Positions 31,506 to 40,537 of a DNA stretch of 64,000 nucleotides are shown piece after piece. Under the pieces are notes generated by a model, which saw only the letters and a program-made list of their open reading frames with translations, was not told the origin of the DNA and searched no databases. Position 1 is the first letter of the stretch; every line of letters begins with the position of its first letter. The DNA is taken from the NCBI RefSeq assembly GCF_022829445.1, contig NZ_JAKSXY010000081.1, forward strand, positions 1 to 64,000, written 5' to 3'. The stretch is from Methylobacterium sp. J-068 (lineage in GTDB: Bacteria > Pseudomonadota > Alphaproteobacteria > Rhizobiales > Beijerinckiaceae). The position numbers were made by a program, and so were the translations under genes.

Positions 31506-31739
31506 ATGAACCAACTTGTCCGCATGTCCCAGGTCGGCGAGGCCGATGCGATCGCCGAGCCGTCCGCCTCGTTGCGGGTTCCCTTCGCGCAGTCCGGCGC
31601 CTTCGTGTGCAAGTTCATCATCGGTGAACCGAACGACCGCGCGGTCTGCTGCGGCGCGCCCGCACCGGATGGGAAGAGCTGGTGCGCGTTCCACCGCCGC
31701 ATCGTGTTCGAGCCGGCCCGTCCGGGCCGTCTGCGCTGA
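31506..31739 (+). CDS. Small GcrA C-terminal-like Cys/His protein
   Basis: The 77-residue protein has an N-terminal part without features and a C-terminal Cys/His cluster: CKFIIGEPNDRAVCCGAP, then GKSWCAFHRRIVFEP. The spacing and the words IGEP, CCG/CG, WCxxH and the final xxxEP resemble the C-terminal domain of GcrA, the alphaproteobacterial cell-cycle regulator (IG-x-P, CG, YC-x-x-H). The N-terminal DNA-binding helix-turn-helix of GcrA is absent. It may be a truncated paralogue or stand-alone domain. ATG 31506 was chosen as the first Met near the domain. Confidence 0.6.
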   Translation: MNQLVRMSQVGEADAIAEPSASLRVPFAQSGAFVCKFIIGEPNDRAVCCGAPAPDGKSWCAFHRRIVFEPARPGRLR

Positions 31740-31762
31740 CGCACGCTTCGGTGCGTCGAGAC

Positions 31763-31796
31763 AAAAAACCCCGCCGGTTCGCCCGGCGGGGTTTTT
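31763..31796. terminator. Bidirectional terminator
   Basis: AAAAAACCCCGCCGG pairs with CCGGCGGGGTTTTT around a 5-base loop. It is the textbook form with A-run and T-run, between the convergent genes ending at 31739 and 31821. Confidence 0.92.
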
Positions 31797-31820
31797 CGTT
31801 TCGACACCCTGAGATGACGA

Positions 31821-32366
31821 TCAATCGTCGGCCTCGTCGTAGGGCTGATAGGTGCGCAGGCGGCGGCCATCGGGAAACTCGACGCTGCGGGACCGGATCA
31901 CGAGATAGCCGGCCTCCTGGGCCCGCCGAATCCGGCTCGCGCGGTCGTCGATCATCACGGATCGTCCCGGCGCCGCCTCGACCACGTAGCCATACCGTGG
32001 GGCCGGCGGCGGCGCGTAGACGGAGGGATGCATCGTCACCACCCTGACATGGGGTCGCGTCGCGGCGATGCGCGGACGGGCACCGGCCACCGGCCGGCGC
32101 CGAACGTCCGGCGCGACCACGACCCTGGTTCTCTGGACCGGGCGACGTTTTGCCGTCTTTGCCCGACGAGCGGGCGCCTGGGTGACGGGCACGGCGGCCT
32201 GGACCGCATCGGACGCCTTCGGCGTCTCCACCTTCGCACCGGCGGCCTCGCGCCCGGGCGGATCGGTCCAGGCCCGCGTGGTCTCGGCCAGGGCGAGGGC
32301 CGGCAGGAGGCCCAGGCCGAATACCGCGACGCGGAGCCCGAGTCGCCGAAGGACGATGACCCTCAT
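31821..32366 (-). CDS. Secreted basic, Pro/Arg-rich protein of unknown function
   Basis: The 181-residue protein has a signal peptide (LRVAVFGLGLLPALALA). A low-complexity basic stretch rich in Arg, Pro, Ala and Val follows (residues about 60-120). A short conserved-looking C-terminal domain contains APGRSVMIDDRASRIRRAQE and PDGRRLRTYQPYDEADD, ending acidic. ATG 32366 has GGGAGG six bases upstream, which favours it over a start 24 codons earlier. I do not recognise a family. Confidence 0.65.
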   Translation of the reverse strand: MRVIVLRRLGLRVAVFGLGLLPALALAETTRAWTDPPGREAAGAKVETPKASDAVQAAVPVTQAPARRAKTAKRRPVQRTRVVVAPDVRRRPVAGARPRIAATRPHVRVVTMHPSVYAPPPAPRYGYVVEAAPGRSVMIDDRASRIRRAQEAGYLVIRSRSVEFPDGRRLRTYQPYDEADD

Positions 32367-32677
32367 GAAGACCTCCCGACGAGCCTGACGAGACGCGGCA
32401 CCGAAACCGGCACCGCGCCCGTCGTTGCGCGGATCCACGACTCAGGGTGAAGCGCCGGCCTCATCTTCACGAAGCTTAAGGAATCCTTGCCGGTCCGTCC
32501 ACGCATCGGTCCGCACGCAGCGCGAGGACAGATCGGGTTTCCCCGGCCGCGTCACTGGCATCGCGGCGCCGCGCATGGGAAAGGTCTGATGTGATCACGG
32601 CATTGTCGTGGATCGGACCGGGACCATCTTCGTTGACGCTCCACATTCGACCCCGGCGTGGAGAGGAGAGCCATTCC
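32367..32677. other. Divergent promoter region before sodC
   Basis: This 311-base gap separates the secreted protein gene from sodC. A small dyad AAGGA-A-TCCTT lies near 32478-32488. I see no gene and no strong promoter hexamers. Confidence 0.35.
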
Positions 32678-33232
32678 ATGAGACGACTCCTGTCGGCCCT
32701 CGCCCTTTTCGCGAGCACGGCGTTCGCCACCCAGACCGCCATCGCGCAGCCCGCGACCGAGGCCCCGGCGGCGGCCGCGAGCCCGCAGACCTACGAGAGC
32801 CCGATCCAGAACAAGAAGGGCGAGCCCATCGGCAAGATCGTGATCCGCGACGGCGCGAGCTCGCTGGTGATGCGTGTGACGATCCAGCCCGGCGGGCTGC
32901 CCCCCGGCTGGCACGGCATCCACTTCCACGCCGTGGGCGATTGCTCGGACACCGAGAAGTTCGAGAAGTCGAAGGCGCACGTGAACCACGACCAGAGCAA
33001 GCACGGCCTGCTCAACGCGGAGGGTCCCGACGAGGGCGACCTGCCCAACGTCTTCGCCAATGCCGACGGTTCCGTGAACGCCGAGGTCTCGAGCGAGACG
33101 CCCCTGACCGGCGAGGGCGCGCTCAAGGACGGCGACGGCTCGGCCCTGATCATCCATGCCAACGAGGACGATCACACCACCCAGCCGATCGGCGGCGCCG
33201 GTGCCCGTATCGCCTGCGCGGTGATCAAGTAG
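32678..33232 (+). CDS. sodC: Cu/Zn superoxide dismutase, periplasmic
   Basis: The 184-residue enzyme converts superoxide to hydrogen peroxide and oxygen in the periplasm. It has a signal peptide (LLSALALFASTAFATQTAIA) and the copper/zinc ligands in HGIHFHAVGDC. The zinc loop follows (HVNHDQSKHG, then a conserved Asp), with the terminal copper His in IIHANEDDH. The paired Cys residues of the intramolecular disulfide (GDC and RIACAVIK) are present. ATG 32678 follows GAGAGGAG; the longer ORF start would not give a signal peptide. Confidence 0.94.
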   Translation: MRRLLSALALFASTAFATQTAIAQPATEAPAAAASPQTYESPIQNKKGEPIGKIVIRDGASSLVMRVTIQPGGLPPGWHGIHFHAVGDCSDTEKFEKSKAHVNHDQSKHGLLNAEGPDEGDLPNVFANADGSVNAEVSSETPLTGEGALKDGDGSALIIHANEDDHTTQPIGGAGARIACAVIK

Positions 33233-33242
33233 GACGCGATCG

Positions 33243-33267
33243 CCCCGGCGCCGAACCCGCGCCGGGG
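33243..33267. terminator. GC hairpin between sodC and dxs
   Basis: A perfect 9-bp stem CCCCGGCGC/GCGCCGGGG with a 7-base loop lies between the convergent stops. It lacks a T-run, so termination could be partial. Confidence 0.5.
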
Positions 33268-33282
33268 ACCTCCCGCCCCGCC

Positions 33283-35298
33283 TTATTTCTGGACGACGCT
33301 GACCAGCTTGGCGCTCCGCGCCTTCCGTTCGGGCAGGGTATCCTTGACGGTCTTGACGATGGCGGCGGCGTCGAGTCCGGCCTCGGCGTACATCGCGTCG
33401 GGCGCGTTGTGGTCCTGGTAGCTGTCCGGCAGCGTCAGCGTCCGTACCCGCACCCGGCCCGCATCCAGCGCGCCCCGCTCCGAGAGCAGGTGCAGCACGT
33501 GTGCGCCGAAGCCGCCCACCGAGCCCTCCTCCAGCGTCACCAGAACCTCGTGCCGGCCTGCCAGATCCAGGATCAGCGCCGCGTCCAGCGGCTTGGCGAA
33601 GCGCGCATCCGCCACCGTCACCGAGACGCCCTCCGCCTCCAGCGCGTCCGCCGCCTTCAGGGCCTCCGACAGCCGCGTGCCCAGGCTCAGCAGCGCCACC
33701 CGCGCCCCCTCCGGCGCCCGCACGATCCGGCCCTTGCCGATCGGCAGCACCGACCCGCGCTCGGGCAGGTCCACGCCCACGCCCTCGCCGCGCGGGTAGC
33801 GCAGCGCGATCGGGCCCGTGTCGTGCGCGTGCGCCGTCGCCACCATGTGCACCAGCTCGGCCTCGTCGGAGGCCGCCATCACCGTCATGTTCGGCAGGCA
33901 GCAGAGATAGGCCAGATCGAACGCGCCCGCATGCGTGGCCCCGTCCGCCCCCACCAGCCCGGCCCGGTCCAGGCAGAAGCGCACGGGCAGGTTCTGCAGG
34001 GCCACATCGTGCACGACCTGATCGTAGGCCCGCTGCAGGAAGGTCGAGTAGATCGCCACGAACGGCTTGTAGCCCTCGGTGGCCAGGCCGCCCGCGAAGG
34101 TCACCGCGTGCTGCTCGGCGATGCCCACGTCGAAGGTCTTGTCCGGGTGCGCCTTGCCGAACAGGTCGATGCCGGTGCCCCCCGGCATCGCGGCCGTGAT
34201 CGCCACCACCCGGTCGTCGGCGTCCGCCGCCTTGATCAGGCTCTCGCCGAACACCCGGGTGTAGGCCGGCGCGTTCGGCTTGGCCTTGGCCTGGACGCCC
34301 GAGAGCACGTCGAACTTGACCACGCCGTGATAGCGGTCGGCGCTGGCTTCGGCCGGGGCGTAGCCCTTGCCCTTCTGGGTCACGACATGCAGCAGGATCG
34401 GGCCCTGCTCGTTGTCGCGCACGTTCTTCAGGACCGGCAGCAGGTGGTCGAGGTTGTGCCCGTCGACGGGGCCGACATAGTGGAAGCCCATCTCCTCGAA
34501 CATGGTGCCCGAGCCCACCACCAGCGAGCGGGCGTATTCCTCGGCCGCGGCCGCGCGCTGGTAGAGCGCCTTCGGCAGGAGCTTGCCCAGTTCCTTGGCG
34601 GTCTCGCGCAGGGACTGGTAGGTGCCGCCCGAGGCCAGGCGCGCGAAGTAGGCCGACATGGCGCCCACGGGAGGCGCGATCGACATGTCGTTGTCGTTGA
34701 GGATGACGATGAGGCGCGCCTTGAGGGCGCCGGCGTTGTTCATGGCCTCGTAGGCCATGCCGGCCGACATGGAGCCGTCGCCGATCACCGCCACCATGTT
34801 GCGGCGCTTCGGGGCGGGGCCCCCTTGCGCCTGCGCGGCGGCCTCGTCGAGGTCGCGCGCGACCGCCATGCCCAAAGCCGCCGAGATCGAGGTGGAGGAA
34901 TGGGCCGCCCCGAAGGGGTCGTAGACGCTCTCCGAGCGCTTGGTGAAGCCCGACAGGCCGCCGGGCTGGCGCAGCGTCCGGATGCGGTCGCGCCGGCCGG
35001 TGAGGATCTTGTGCGGGTAGGCCTGGTGGCCGACGTCCCAGACGATGCGGTCGTCGGGCGTGTCGAAGACGTGGTGGAGCGCCACCGTGAGCTCGACCAC
35101 GCCGAGCCCCGAGCCGAGATGCCCCCCGGTGACCGAGACGGCGTCGATCATCTCGGTGCGCACCGCGTCCGCCACCGCCTGGAGCTGGCTCTCGGGCAAC
35201 AGCCGCAGCGCCGCAGGCTCCCCCAGACCGTCCAGGATCGCCGTCGCCTCCGACGAGGTCGGGGAAGGCGCGCTCTGAGAGGTTTCTTGTCGTGACAC
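33283..35298 (-). CDS. dxs: 1-deoxy-D-xylulose-5-phosphate synthase
   Basis: The 671-residue enzyme condenses pyruvate and glyceraldehyde-3-phosphate to DXP, the entry to the MEP isoprenoid pathway. Visible features are the N-terminal [19 protein letters not shown] with the conserved His, and the ThDP/Mg motif [18 protein letters not shown]...NDNDMSI. The central YHGVVKFD, the pyrimidine domain [14 protein letters not shown] and the C-terminal domain [16 protein letters not shown] also match. The GTG at 35298 follows GAGG by eight bases; a TTG at 35337 would add 13 residues. Carotenoid and hopanoid synthesis in such bacteria depends on it. xseB lies upstream on the same strand. Confidence 0.95.
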   Translation of the reverse strand: MSRQETSQSAPSPTSSEATAILDGLGEPAALRLLPESQLQAVADAVRTEMIDAVSVTGGHLGSGLGVVELTVALHHVFDTPDDRIVWDVGHQAYPHKILTGRRDRIRTLRQPGGLSGFTKRSESVYDPFGAAHSSTSISAALGMAVARDLDEAAAQAQGGPAPKRRNMVAVIGDGSMSAGMAYEAMNNAGALKARLIVILNDNDMSIAPPVGAMSAYFARLASGGTYQSLRETAKELGKLLPKALYQRAAAAEEYARSLVVGSGTMFEEMGFHYVGPVDGHNLDHLLPVLKNVRDNEQGPILLHVVTQKGKGYAPAEASADRYHGVVKFDVLSGVQAKAKPNAPAYTRVFGESLIKAADADDRVVAITAAMPGGTGIDLFGKAHPDKTFDVGIAEQHAVTFAGGLATEGYKPFVAIYSTFLQRAYDQVVHDVALQNLPVRFCLDRAGLVGADGATHAGAFDLAYLCCLPNMTVMAASDEAELVHMVATAHAHDTGPIALRYPRGEGVGVDLPERGSVLPIGKGRIVRAPEGARVALLSLGTRLSEALKAADALEAEGVSVTVADARFAKPLDAALILDLAGRHEVLVTLEEGSVGGFGAHVLHLLSERGALDAGRVRVRTLTLPDSYQDHNAPDAMYAEAGLDAAAIVKTVKDTLPERKARSAKLVSVVQK

Positions 35299-35379
35299 CG
35301 AACCAACCTCACGCCCGGAGGGAAGAGATGCGCGCAATTGCTTGCGGCCAATGAATAAATCAGGACGGGGGCGGGGCCC

Positions 35380-35667
35380 CTAATCCACGTCGAGCGGCGC
35401 CGTACCCGTGGCCTTGCCGTCGGCGCCGAGGGTGATCTTCTGAATCCGCGCCTCGGCCTTCTGAAGCAGGCTTTCGCAATGGCGCTTCAGCGCCTCGCCG
35501 CGCTCGTAGATCGCCACGGACTCGTCGAGCGGTACGTCGCCCTTCTCCAGGCGACGCACGATGTCCTCGAGCTGCTCCAAGGCCTTCTCGAACGGCAAGT
35601 CCAGGGCCTGATCGCCGGCGCCGGACGTCGACGCCGTCGGCGCAACGGCGGGTCGCGTGACACTCAT
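35380..35667 (-). CDS. xseB: Exodeoxyribonuclease VII small subunit
   Basis: The 95-residue protein has the XseB signature: [52 protein letters not shown]. This forms the helical hairpin that binds the large subunit XseA. The complex degrades single-stranded DNA. Linkage to dxs, 81 bases downstream, is common in bacteria. Confidence 0.93.
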   Translation of the reverse strand: MSVTRPAVAPTASTSGAGDQALDLPFEKALEQLEDIVRRLEKGDVPLDESVAIYERGEALKRHCESLLQKAEARIQKITLGADGKATGTAPLDVD

Positions 35668-35847
35668 TCTAAACTACCCCTTGATTCTGCCGGTCTAAGC
35701 CGGTCGCCCCGAACCCGGCAAGCCGAACCCGGCCGACGCTCCGCGTTTCGTGGTCCGGGGCGGCCTTTGCGCCACACCTCGATCCGGCCATCCCCGGCGA
35801 TCCGGGGCATCGATCATGGGCGCCGATCTTCGTTTTCGCACCACGCC

Positions 35848-36381
35848 TTAAGCGCCTGTCCGGATGTCGGATGTCAACGACAGCCGAAACGGAATCCCCT
35901 CGAAAGCGTCGGCGCCGCGCCCGATGGCGGTGATCGCCGCGACCATCCGCCCCTCACGGCCCAGCAGGCGATCGGCGATCGCCACGAAGAGCGCGTTGGG
36001 CGTCGCCGAGGGCGAGGCGGCGCGGAGCGCCTGGGCGATCTCGGCCTCGTCGCGGTCCGGTGCCAGGGCGCAGGCGACGATGTAGGCCGCCGCCGTCGAG
36101 CGGCTGATTCCGGCGTAGCAATGGATCAGCAGGGGCTGCGCCCGGTCCCAGCCTTGCGCGAAGGCGAGGACCGCCGCCACATGCGCCTCGCCCGGCGTGA
36201 CGTGCCCCTCCATCGGCGCGACGATGTCGCTGACCTCGACGACGCAGTGCCGCCCCTCCGCGATGCCCTCCGGACGGGCGATCGCCGTGCCGACCTTCAT
36301 CAGGGTCATGAGGTGGCTGGCGCCCGACGCGTCGAGGGTCTCGGGCAGGCGCGAGAGCGGGCAGATCGCGATATGCGGCAT
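35848..36381 (-). CDS. Tyrosine phosphatase-like protein (dual-specificity type)
   Basis: The 177-residue protein has the C-x5-R phosphatase loop HCYAGISRS near residue 88, with a conserved Asp region upstream. It resembles the small cysteine phosphatases of the DSP/PTP superfamily found in Alphaproteobacteria. The substrate is unknown. Its ATG overlaps the stop of the HD-domain gene by one base (TGATG), so it is the last gene of a tag-HD-phosphatase operon. Confidence 0.85.
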   Translation of the reverse strand: MPHIAICPLSRLPETLDASGASHLMTLMKVGTAIARPEGIAEGRHCVVEVSDIVAPMEGHVTPGEAHVAAVLAFAQGWDRAQPLLIHCYAGISRSTAAAYIVACALAPDRDEAEIAQALRAASPSATPNALFVAIADRLLGREGRMVAAITAIGRGADAFEGIPFRLSLTSDIRTGA

Positions 36382-36983
36382 CAGGCGAGATCCGGGCGGG
36401 CGAGGGTGTGGAAGCGGGCGAGAAACCGCGCCTGCGCGACGTCGGTGGGCCAGGGCGCGAGCAGTTCGGCGGCCTCGGGCCCGAGATCCTGGCAGGCCCC
36501 GAAGATCGCGTCGGCCTCGCCTTCCGAGAACCCCGCGAGGTGCCGCGCCTCGTGATAGGCCGCGATGCCGTCCGCCCGCTTGACCAGGGCGGCCTGCGCC
36601 GCATCGGGCTCGGTCAGGCCGAAGCGCTGGCGGATGGCCGCCAGGAGGCGACGCTCGACGGATTTATAGGAATCGCCGATCGCCGCCTTGAAGGGCGAGA
36701 TGATGTCCCCGATCACGTATTCGGGGGCGTCGTGCAGCAGGAGTTCGAGGCGCCCGGTCCGGTCCAGCCCCGGCGCGAGGGCGCCGCCGATCGCCTCCAC
36801 CAGCAGGGCGTGCTGGGCCACCGAGAAGACATGCGGCCCCGCCGTCTGCCCGTTCCAGCGGGCGACGCGGGCGAGGCCGTGGGCGATGTCGGCGATCTCG
36901 ATGTCGCGCGGAGCGGGATCGAGCAGGTCGAGGCGGCGCCCCGACAGCATGCGCTGCCAGGCGCGGGTCCGGTCGCCGCTCAT
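36381..36983 (-). CDS. HD-domain phosphohydrolase (YfbR-like)
   Basis: The 200-residue protein shows the HD superfamily metal-binding order: FSVAQHALLVEA, then LLLHDAPEYVIGDI, then a later conserved Asp near LVKRADGIAAYHEA. The arrangement resembles the YfbR 5'-nucleotidase branch. It may hydrolyse nucleoside monophosphates or related phosphates. The start (ATG 36983) overlaps the tag stop as ATGA and the stop overlaps the next start, showing tight coupling with its neighbours. Confidence 0.85.
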   Translation of the reverse strand: MSGDRTRAWQRMLSGRRLDLLDPAPRDIEIADIAHGLARVARWNGQTAGPHVFSVAQHALLVEAIGGALAPGLDRTGRLELLLHDAPEYVIGDIISPFKAAIGDSYKSVERRLLAAIRQRFGLTEPDAAQAALVKRADGIAAYHEARHLAGFSEGEADAIFGACQDLGPEAAELLAPWPTDVAQARFLARFHTLARPDLA

Positions 36984-37615
36984 GCCTGGGCTCCGCTGGC
37001 TCGTCCCCCGAGGGCGGCGCAGGCGGCGTGGCGGTGGCAGCCAACGAGGTGATCGTTGACGAGGCCCACCGCCTGCATGAAGGCGTGGACGATGGTCGGC
37101 CCGCAGAAGCTGAAGCCCTCGGCCTTCAGGGCCTTCGACATCCTCCGCGAGATCCCGGTCTCGGTGGCGATGCCCGCCCGGTCCACGGCCGCGCCCTGGA
37201 TCGGGGCGCCGTCGACGAAGTCCCATAGGAATCGGCTGAAGCCGGGGCCCCGCGCCTCGATGGCGAGATAGGCCCGGGCACCCGCGATGGTGCCGACGAT
37301 CTTGGCCCGGTTCCGGATGATGCCGGTATCCTGCATCAGGCGCTCCACGTCCGCGTCCGTGAAGCGCGCGATGGCCTCCGGATCGAAATCCGCGAAGGCG
37401 CGGCGAAAACCCTCGCGGCGGCGCAGGATGGTGATCCAGGACAGGCCCGCCTGGAAGCCGTCGAGGATCAGCTTCTCGTAGAGGGCGCGCCCGTCATGCT
37501 CGGGCACGCCCCACTCGGTGTCGTGATAGGCGATGTAGACGGGATCCTGCCCGGCCCACCAGCAGCGGGCGAAGCCGTCGGGATGGTGGATCAGGCCGGA
37601 GGATTCGGAGGGCAT
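36980..37615 (-). CDS. tag: DNA-3-methyladenine glycosylase I
   Basis: The 211-residue enzyme removes 3-methyladenine from alkylated DNA. It has RCWWAGQDPVYIAYHDTEWGVP with the zinc-binding Cys and His, FEKLILDGFQAGLSWITIL-type helices, NRAKIVGTIAGARAYL, and the C-terminal zinc ligands in LVGCHRHAAC. The ATG at 37615 lies 43 bases after the ygfZ stop; an upstream in-frame start would overlap ygfZ and add an unrelated tail. It heads a coupled three-gene operon. Confidence 0.94.
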   Translation of the reverse strand: MPSESSGLIHHPDGFARCWWAGQDPVYIAYHDTEWGVPEHDGRALYEKLILDGFQAGLSWITILRRREGFRRAFADFDPEAIARFTDADVERLMQDTGIIRNRAKIVGTIAGARAYLAIEARGPGFSRFLWDFVDGAPIQGAAVDRAGIATETGISRRMSKALKAEGFSFCGPTIVHAFMQAVGLVNDHLVGCHRHAACAALGGRASGAQA

Positions 37616-37659
37616 GGCCTGTCTTAACCGGAGAACGGGCCGGGAACAAACACCCGGTG

Positions 37660-38514
37660 TCACCCGGCCTGCATCGCCTCCGGGAAGGCGAAGGTGGCAA
37701 AGCCCGGCTTCTCCACGCCGATCAGGGCATGGCCCGCCCGCAGGGGCTCGCCGGCCGCGAGCGCGTCGGCGAGGCGGTCGAGACGTAAGGTGCCGAGCCC
37801 TCGCCGTCCGGCGACGCTGCCCACGGTGCCGAGGCCGCGCTGCCCGGCGGTGATCTCCGCGCCGGTTTCCAGCGCCGCGTCCGAGATCGCCGCCAGGGGC
37901 ACGATCCGGGTGCGGGCGGTGCCGCGATGCTGCATGCGCGACACCACCTCCTGGCCGACATAGCAGCCCTTGCGAAAATCGACGCCGCCGAGCTGGTCCA
38001 TCAGGGCCTCGTGCGGGAAGGCGTCGCTATAGGCGAAGTCGCGCCCGCCCTCGGGAATCCCGAGGGCGATGCGATGGGCATGGTAATCGGCCTCGGTCGC
38101 GTCCGCCGAAAAGGCGCCGGCGCTGAAATACAGGCGCGCACCGAGACCGGCGAGGCGGCCGTCGCGGTAGCACGCGACCGTGGCGGCGGTCTCGGCCCCG
38201 TCCCAGGCGGCGGCGACGCCCAGCGTCGGGTCGAGGGCGATCGTCACCTTGGCGCGCAGGCGGTAGAGGCCGAGGCGCTTGGCGAGGTCGGGCGCGCGCT
38301 CGGCCGCCACATCGAGCCGGAATCCGCCCTCGGGGCCGGGGGCGATCAGGAAGTCGAACAGGATCTTGCCCTGGGGCGTCAGGAGCGCGCCGAGGCGGGC
38401 CTCGTCGGCCGCAAGGGTCTCGACGTTGCAGGTCACCACGCCCTGCAGGAAGCTCGTCGCGTCCTCGCCCGAGACGGTGAGAACGGCGCGGTCCGGCAGC
38501 AGGGCGATGGGCAT
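37660..38514 (-). CDS. ygfZ: Folate-binding YgfZ/CAF17 family protein
   Basis: The 284-residue protein resembles the glycine-cleavage T-protein fold and has the family signature DFRKGCYVGQEVVSRMQHRG with its conserved Cys. It assists Fe-S enzyme maturation or repair in a folate-dependent way. The N-terminus (ATSFLQGVVTCNVE, LGALLTPQGKILFDFL) is also typical. It is divergent from the dihydroorotase-family gene and probably heads the operon that includes tag. Confidence 0.92.
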   Translation of the reverse strand: MPIALLPDRAVLTVSGEDATSFLQGVVTCNVETLAADEARLGALLTPQGKILFDFLIAPGPEGGFRLDVAAERAPDLAKRLGLYRLRAKVTIALDPTLGVAAAWDGAETAATVACYRDGRLAGLGARLYFSAGAFSADATEADYHAHRIALGIPEGGRDFAYSDAFPHEALMDQLGGVDFRKGCYVGQEVVSRMQHRGTARTRIVPLAAISDAALETGAEITAGQRGLGTVGSVAGRRGLGTLRLDRLADALAAGEPLRAGHALIGVEKPGFATFAFPEAMQAG

Positions 38515-38643
38515 GGCGGCTCCTTCACTGGCGGCGGCATTGCGTGCCGCCCGAGGCTGACATAAGCCGCCCGCGACCCCGTCTCAATGCGCGCCCCCGT
38601 GCGCGGCCCGCTCCGGGAGACGGGAATGGACAGGAGATCCGGA

Positions 38644-39981
38644 ATGGACCAGCCCTTCGACCTCCTCCTCACCGGCGGCACATTGGTGAACCAGGACGGC
38701 GCGACCCAAGCCGATCTCGGCATCCGGGCGGGGCGCGTCGCGGCGATCGGCGATCTCTCCCGCGCACAGGCCTCCGAGCGGCGCGACTGCACGGGCCTCC
38801 ACCTGCTGCCGGGCGTCATCGACAGCCAGGTGCATTTCCGCGAGCCGGGGCTCGACCACAAGGAAGACCTCGAATCCGGCTCGCGCGCGGCCGTGATGGG
38901 CGGCGTCACGGCGGTGTTCGAGATGCCGAACACCAACCCGCTCACCACCAGCGCCGAGGCGCTCGCCGACAAGGTCGCCCGCGCGCATCACCGCATGCAC
39001 TGCGACTTCGCGTTCTGGGTCGGCGGCACCCACGAGAACGCGCATCGGGTTTCGGAATTGGAGCGCCTGCCGGGGGCGGCCGGCATCAAGGTGTTCATCG
39101 GCTCCTCCACCGGCTCGCTCCTGGTCGAGGACGATGCCGGCGTCACCGAGATCCTGAAGCGCACGCGCCGGCGCGCGGCCTTCCACGCCGAGGACGAGCC
39201 GATGCTGCGGGCGCAGAAGGACCGGCGCGTGCCCGGCGATCCGTCCTCGCACCCGGTCTGGCGCTCGCCGGAAGCCGCGCTCAAGGCGACGCAGCGCCTC
39301 GTGCGCATCGCCCGCGCCACGGGCGCGCGCATCCACATCCTGCACATTTCCACCAAGGAGGAGATGGCCTATCTCGCGCAAGCCAAGGACGTGGCGACCT
39401 GCGAGGTGACGCCGCACCACCTCACCCTCGACGGCGATGACGCTTACGCCCGCCTCGGCACCCTGGTGCAGATGAACCCGCCGGTGCGGAGCGCCGACCA
39501 TCGCGACGGCATCTGGCACGGCCTCGCCCAGGGCGTCGCCGACATCCTCGGCTCCGACCACGCGCCGCACCTGCTCGAGGAGAAAGCCAAGCCCTACCCG
39601 GATTCGCCCTCCGGCATGACGGGAGTGCAGACTCTTGTGCCGATCATGCTCGACCACGTGGCGGCCGGGCGCCTGTCGCTGGCGCGCTTCGTCGACCTGA
39701 CCAGCGCCGGCCCCAAGCGCCTGTTCGGCATCGCCCGCAAGGGCCGGCTGGCGGTCGGCTACGATGCCGACGTCACGGTGGTGGACCTCAAGCGCCGCGA
39801 GACCATCCGCAACGACTGGATCGCCTCGAAATGCGGCTGGACGCCCTATGACGGCGTCACGGTCACGGGCTGGCCGGTGGGCACCCTGGTGCGGGGCCAG
39901 TGCGTGATGTGGGACGGCGCGCTCACCACCCCGTCGCGGGGCGAGGCGGTGGTGTTCGAGGAAGCGCTGCCGCCGGCCTGA
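38644..39981 (+). CDS. Dihydroorotase-family amidohydrolase with altered metal motif
   Basis: The 445-residue protein is a TIM-barrel amidohydrolase of the class I dihydroorotase group: GVIDSQVHFREPG, GGVTAVFEMPNTNP, FIGSSTGSLLVEDD, later His residues in HILHIS and EVTPHHL, and LGSDHAPH with the catalytic Asp. The first metal His of the usual H-x-H is Gln (QVH). It may be a dihydroorotase subgroup, a regulatory homologue or a related cyclic amidase. ATG 38644 follows AGGAG by seven bases; ATG 38626 also has a good site. Position gives no pathway hint. Confidence 0.88.
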   Translation: MDQPFDLLLTGGTLVNQDGATQADLGIRAGRVAAIGDLSRAQASERRDCTGLHLLPGVIDSQVHFREPGLDHKEDLESGSRAAVMGGVTAVFEMPNTNPLTTSAEALADKVARAHHRMHCDFAFWVGGTHENAHRVSELERLPGAAGIKVFIGSSTGSLLVEDDAGVTEILKRTRRRAAFHAEDEPMLRAQKDRRVPGDPSSHPVWRSPEAALKATQRLVRIARATGARIHILHISTKEEMAYLAQAKDVATCEVTPHHLTLDGDDAYARLGTLVQMNPPVRSADHRDGIWHGLAQGVADILGSDHAPHLLEEKAKPYPDSPSGMTGVQTLVPIMLDHVAAGRLSLARFVDLTSAGPKRLFGIARKGRLAVGYDADVTVVDLKRRETIRNDWIASKCGWTPYDGVTVTGWPVGTLVRGQCVMWDGALTTPSRGEAVVFEEALPPA

Positions 39982-40018
39982 CGAACACGTCTCCGCGCAG
40001 GAATCAACCACACGCATG

Positions 40019-40048
40019 AAAAAGGGCAAGCCCGGCGAGGCTTGCCCT
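40019..40048 (-). terminator. Minus-strand terminator after the small hypothetical gene
   Basis: A 10-bp stem AGGGCAAGCC/GGCTTGCCCT with a 6-base loop is followed on the minus strand by TTTTC. It lies 74 bases downstream of the stop of the gene at 40122 and also behind the convergent amidohydrolase. Confidence 0.75.
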
Positions 40049-40121
40049 GTTGATGTCCGCCCTGCTCGTCCCGCCGTCCGGATCGGAGAGGGCCGTCAGC
40101 CCCCGACGCGTTCCGAGGACC

Positions 40122-40370
40122 TCAATGCTGGGGCGCGGTCGTGAAGGCGCCGCCGCGAATGCGATCCGGGAAACCTTCCGCGTAGCGGGCGGTCGCCTCC
40201 TCGCCATAGGTCATGACGAGTTCCTGGAAGGCCGCGAACAGGGCGGCCTGGGCCATGCAGTCGCCATCCAGACCATCGAGACAGCCTTCGGCAAAGGCCT
40301 CCGAGACGTAGCCCAGCGCGGCGCGCTTGTCGTCGAGATCCGCCTCGAAGGGCGCGGAGACCGTATCCAT
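40122..40370 (-). CDS. Small hypothetical protein
   Basis: The product is 82 residues if started at ATG 40370 (MDTVSAPFEADLDDKRAAL). It is acidic, helical and contains two Cys (AEGCLDGLDGDCMAQAAL). Three further in-frame ATG codons lie within 18 bases upstream (up to 40388), and none has a clear ribosome site, so the start is uncertain. The sequence has good high-GC codon usage and its own terminator. I recognise no family. Confidence 0.6.
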   Translation of the reverse strand: MDTVSAPFEADLDDKRAALGYVSEAFAEGCLDGLDGDCMAQAALFAAFQELVMTYGEEATARYAEGFPDRIRGGAFTTAPQH

Positions 40371-40537
40371 GTGCATGGGCCACATCATCGTTTGCGCCGG
40401 TGGAAGAGCCGGCCAGTCACACGAGGATAGGCCGGGCGGCCGGGTTCGCAAAGCCAGGAATTGCGAAGCGGTTAACGCGGGCGTTCAAATTCTTCGTTTT
40501 CGTGCGCCGCGCCGACACTGTGTCCGGCCCGCATCAC

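Noticed and set aside
32608..35295. An 895-codon plus-strand frame covering sodC and dxs
   Set aside because: It overlaps two genes with full catalytic motifs and itself contains no recognisable domain.
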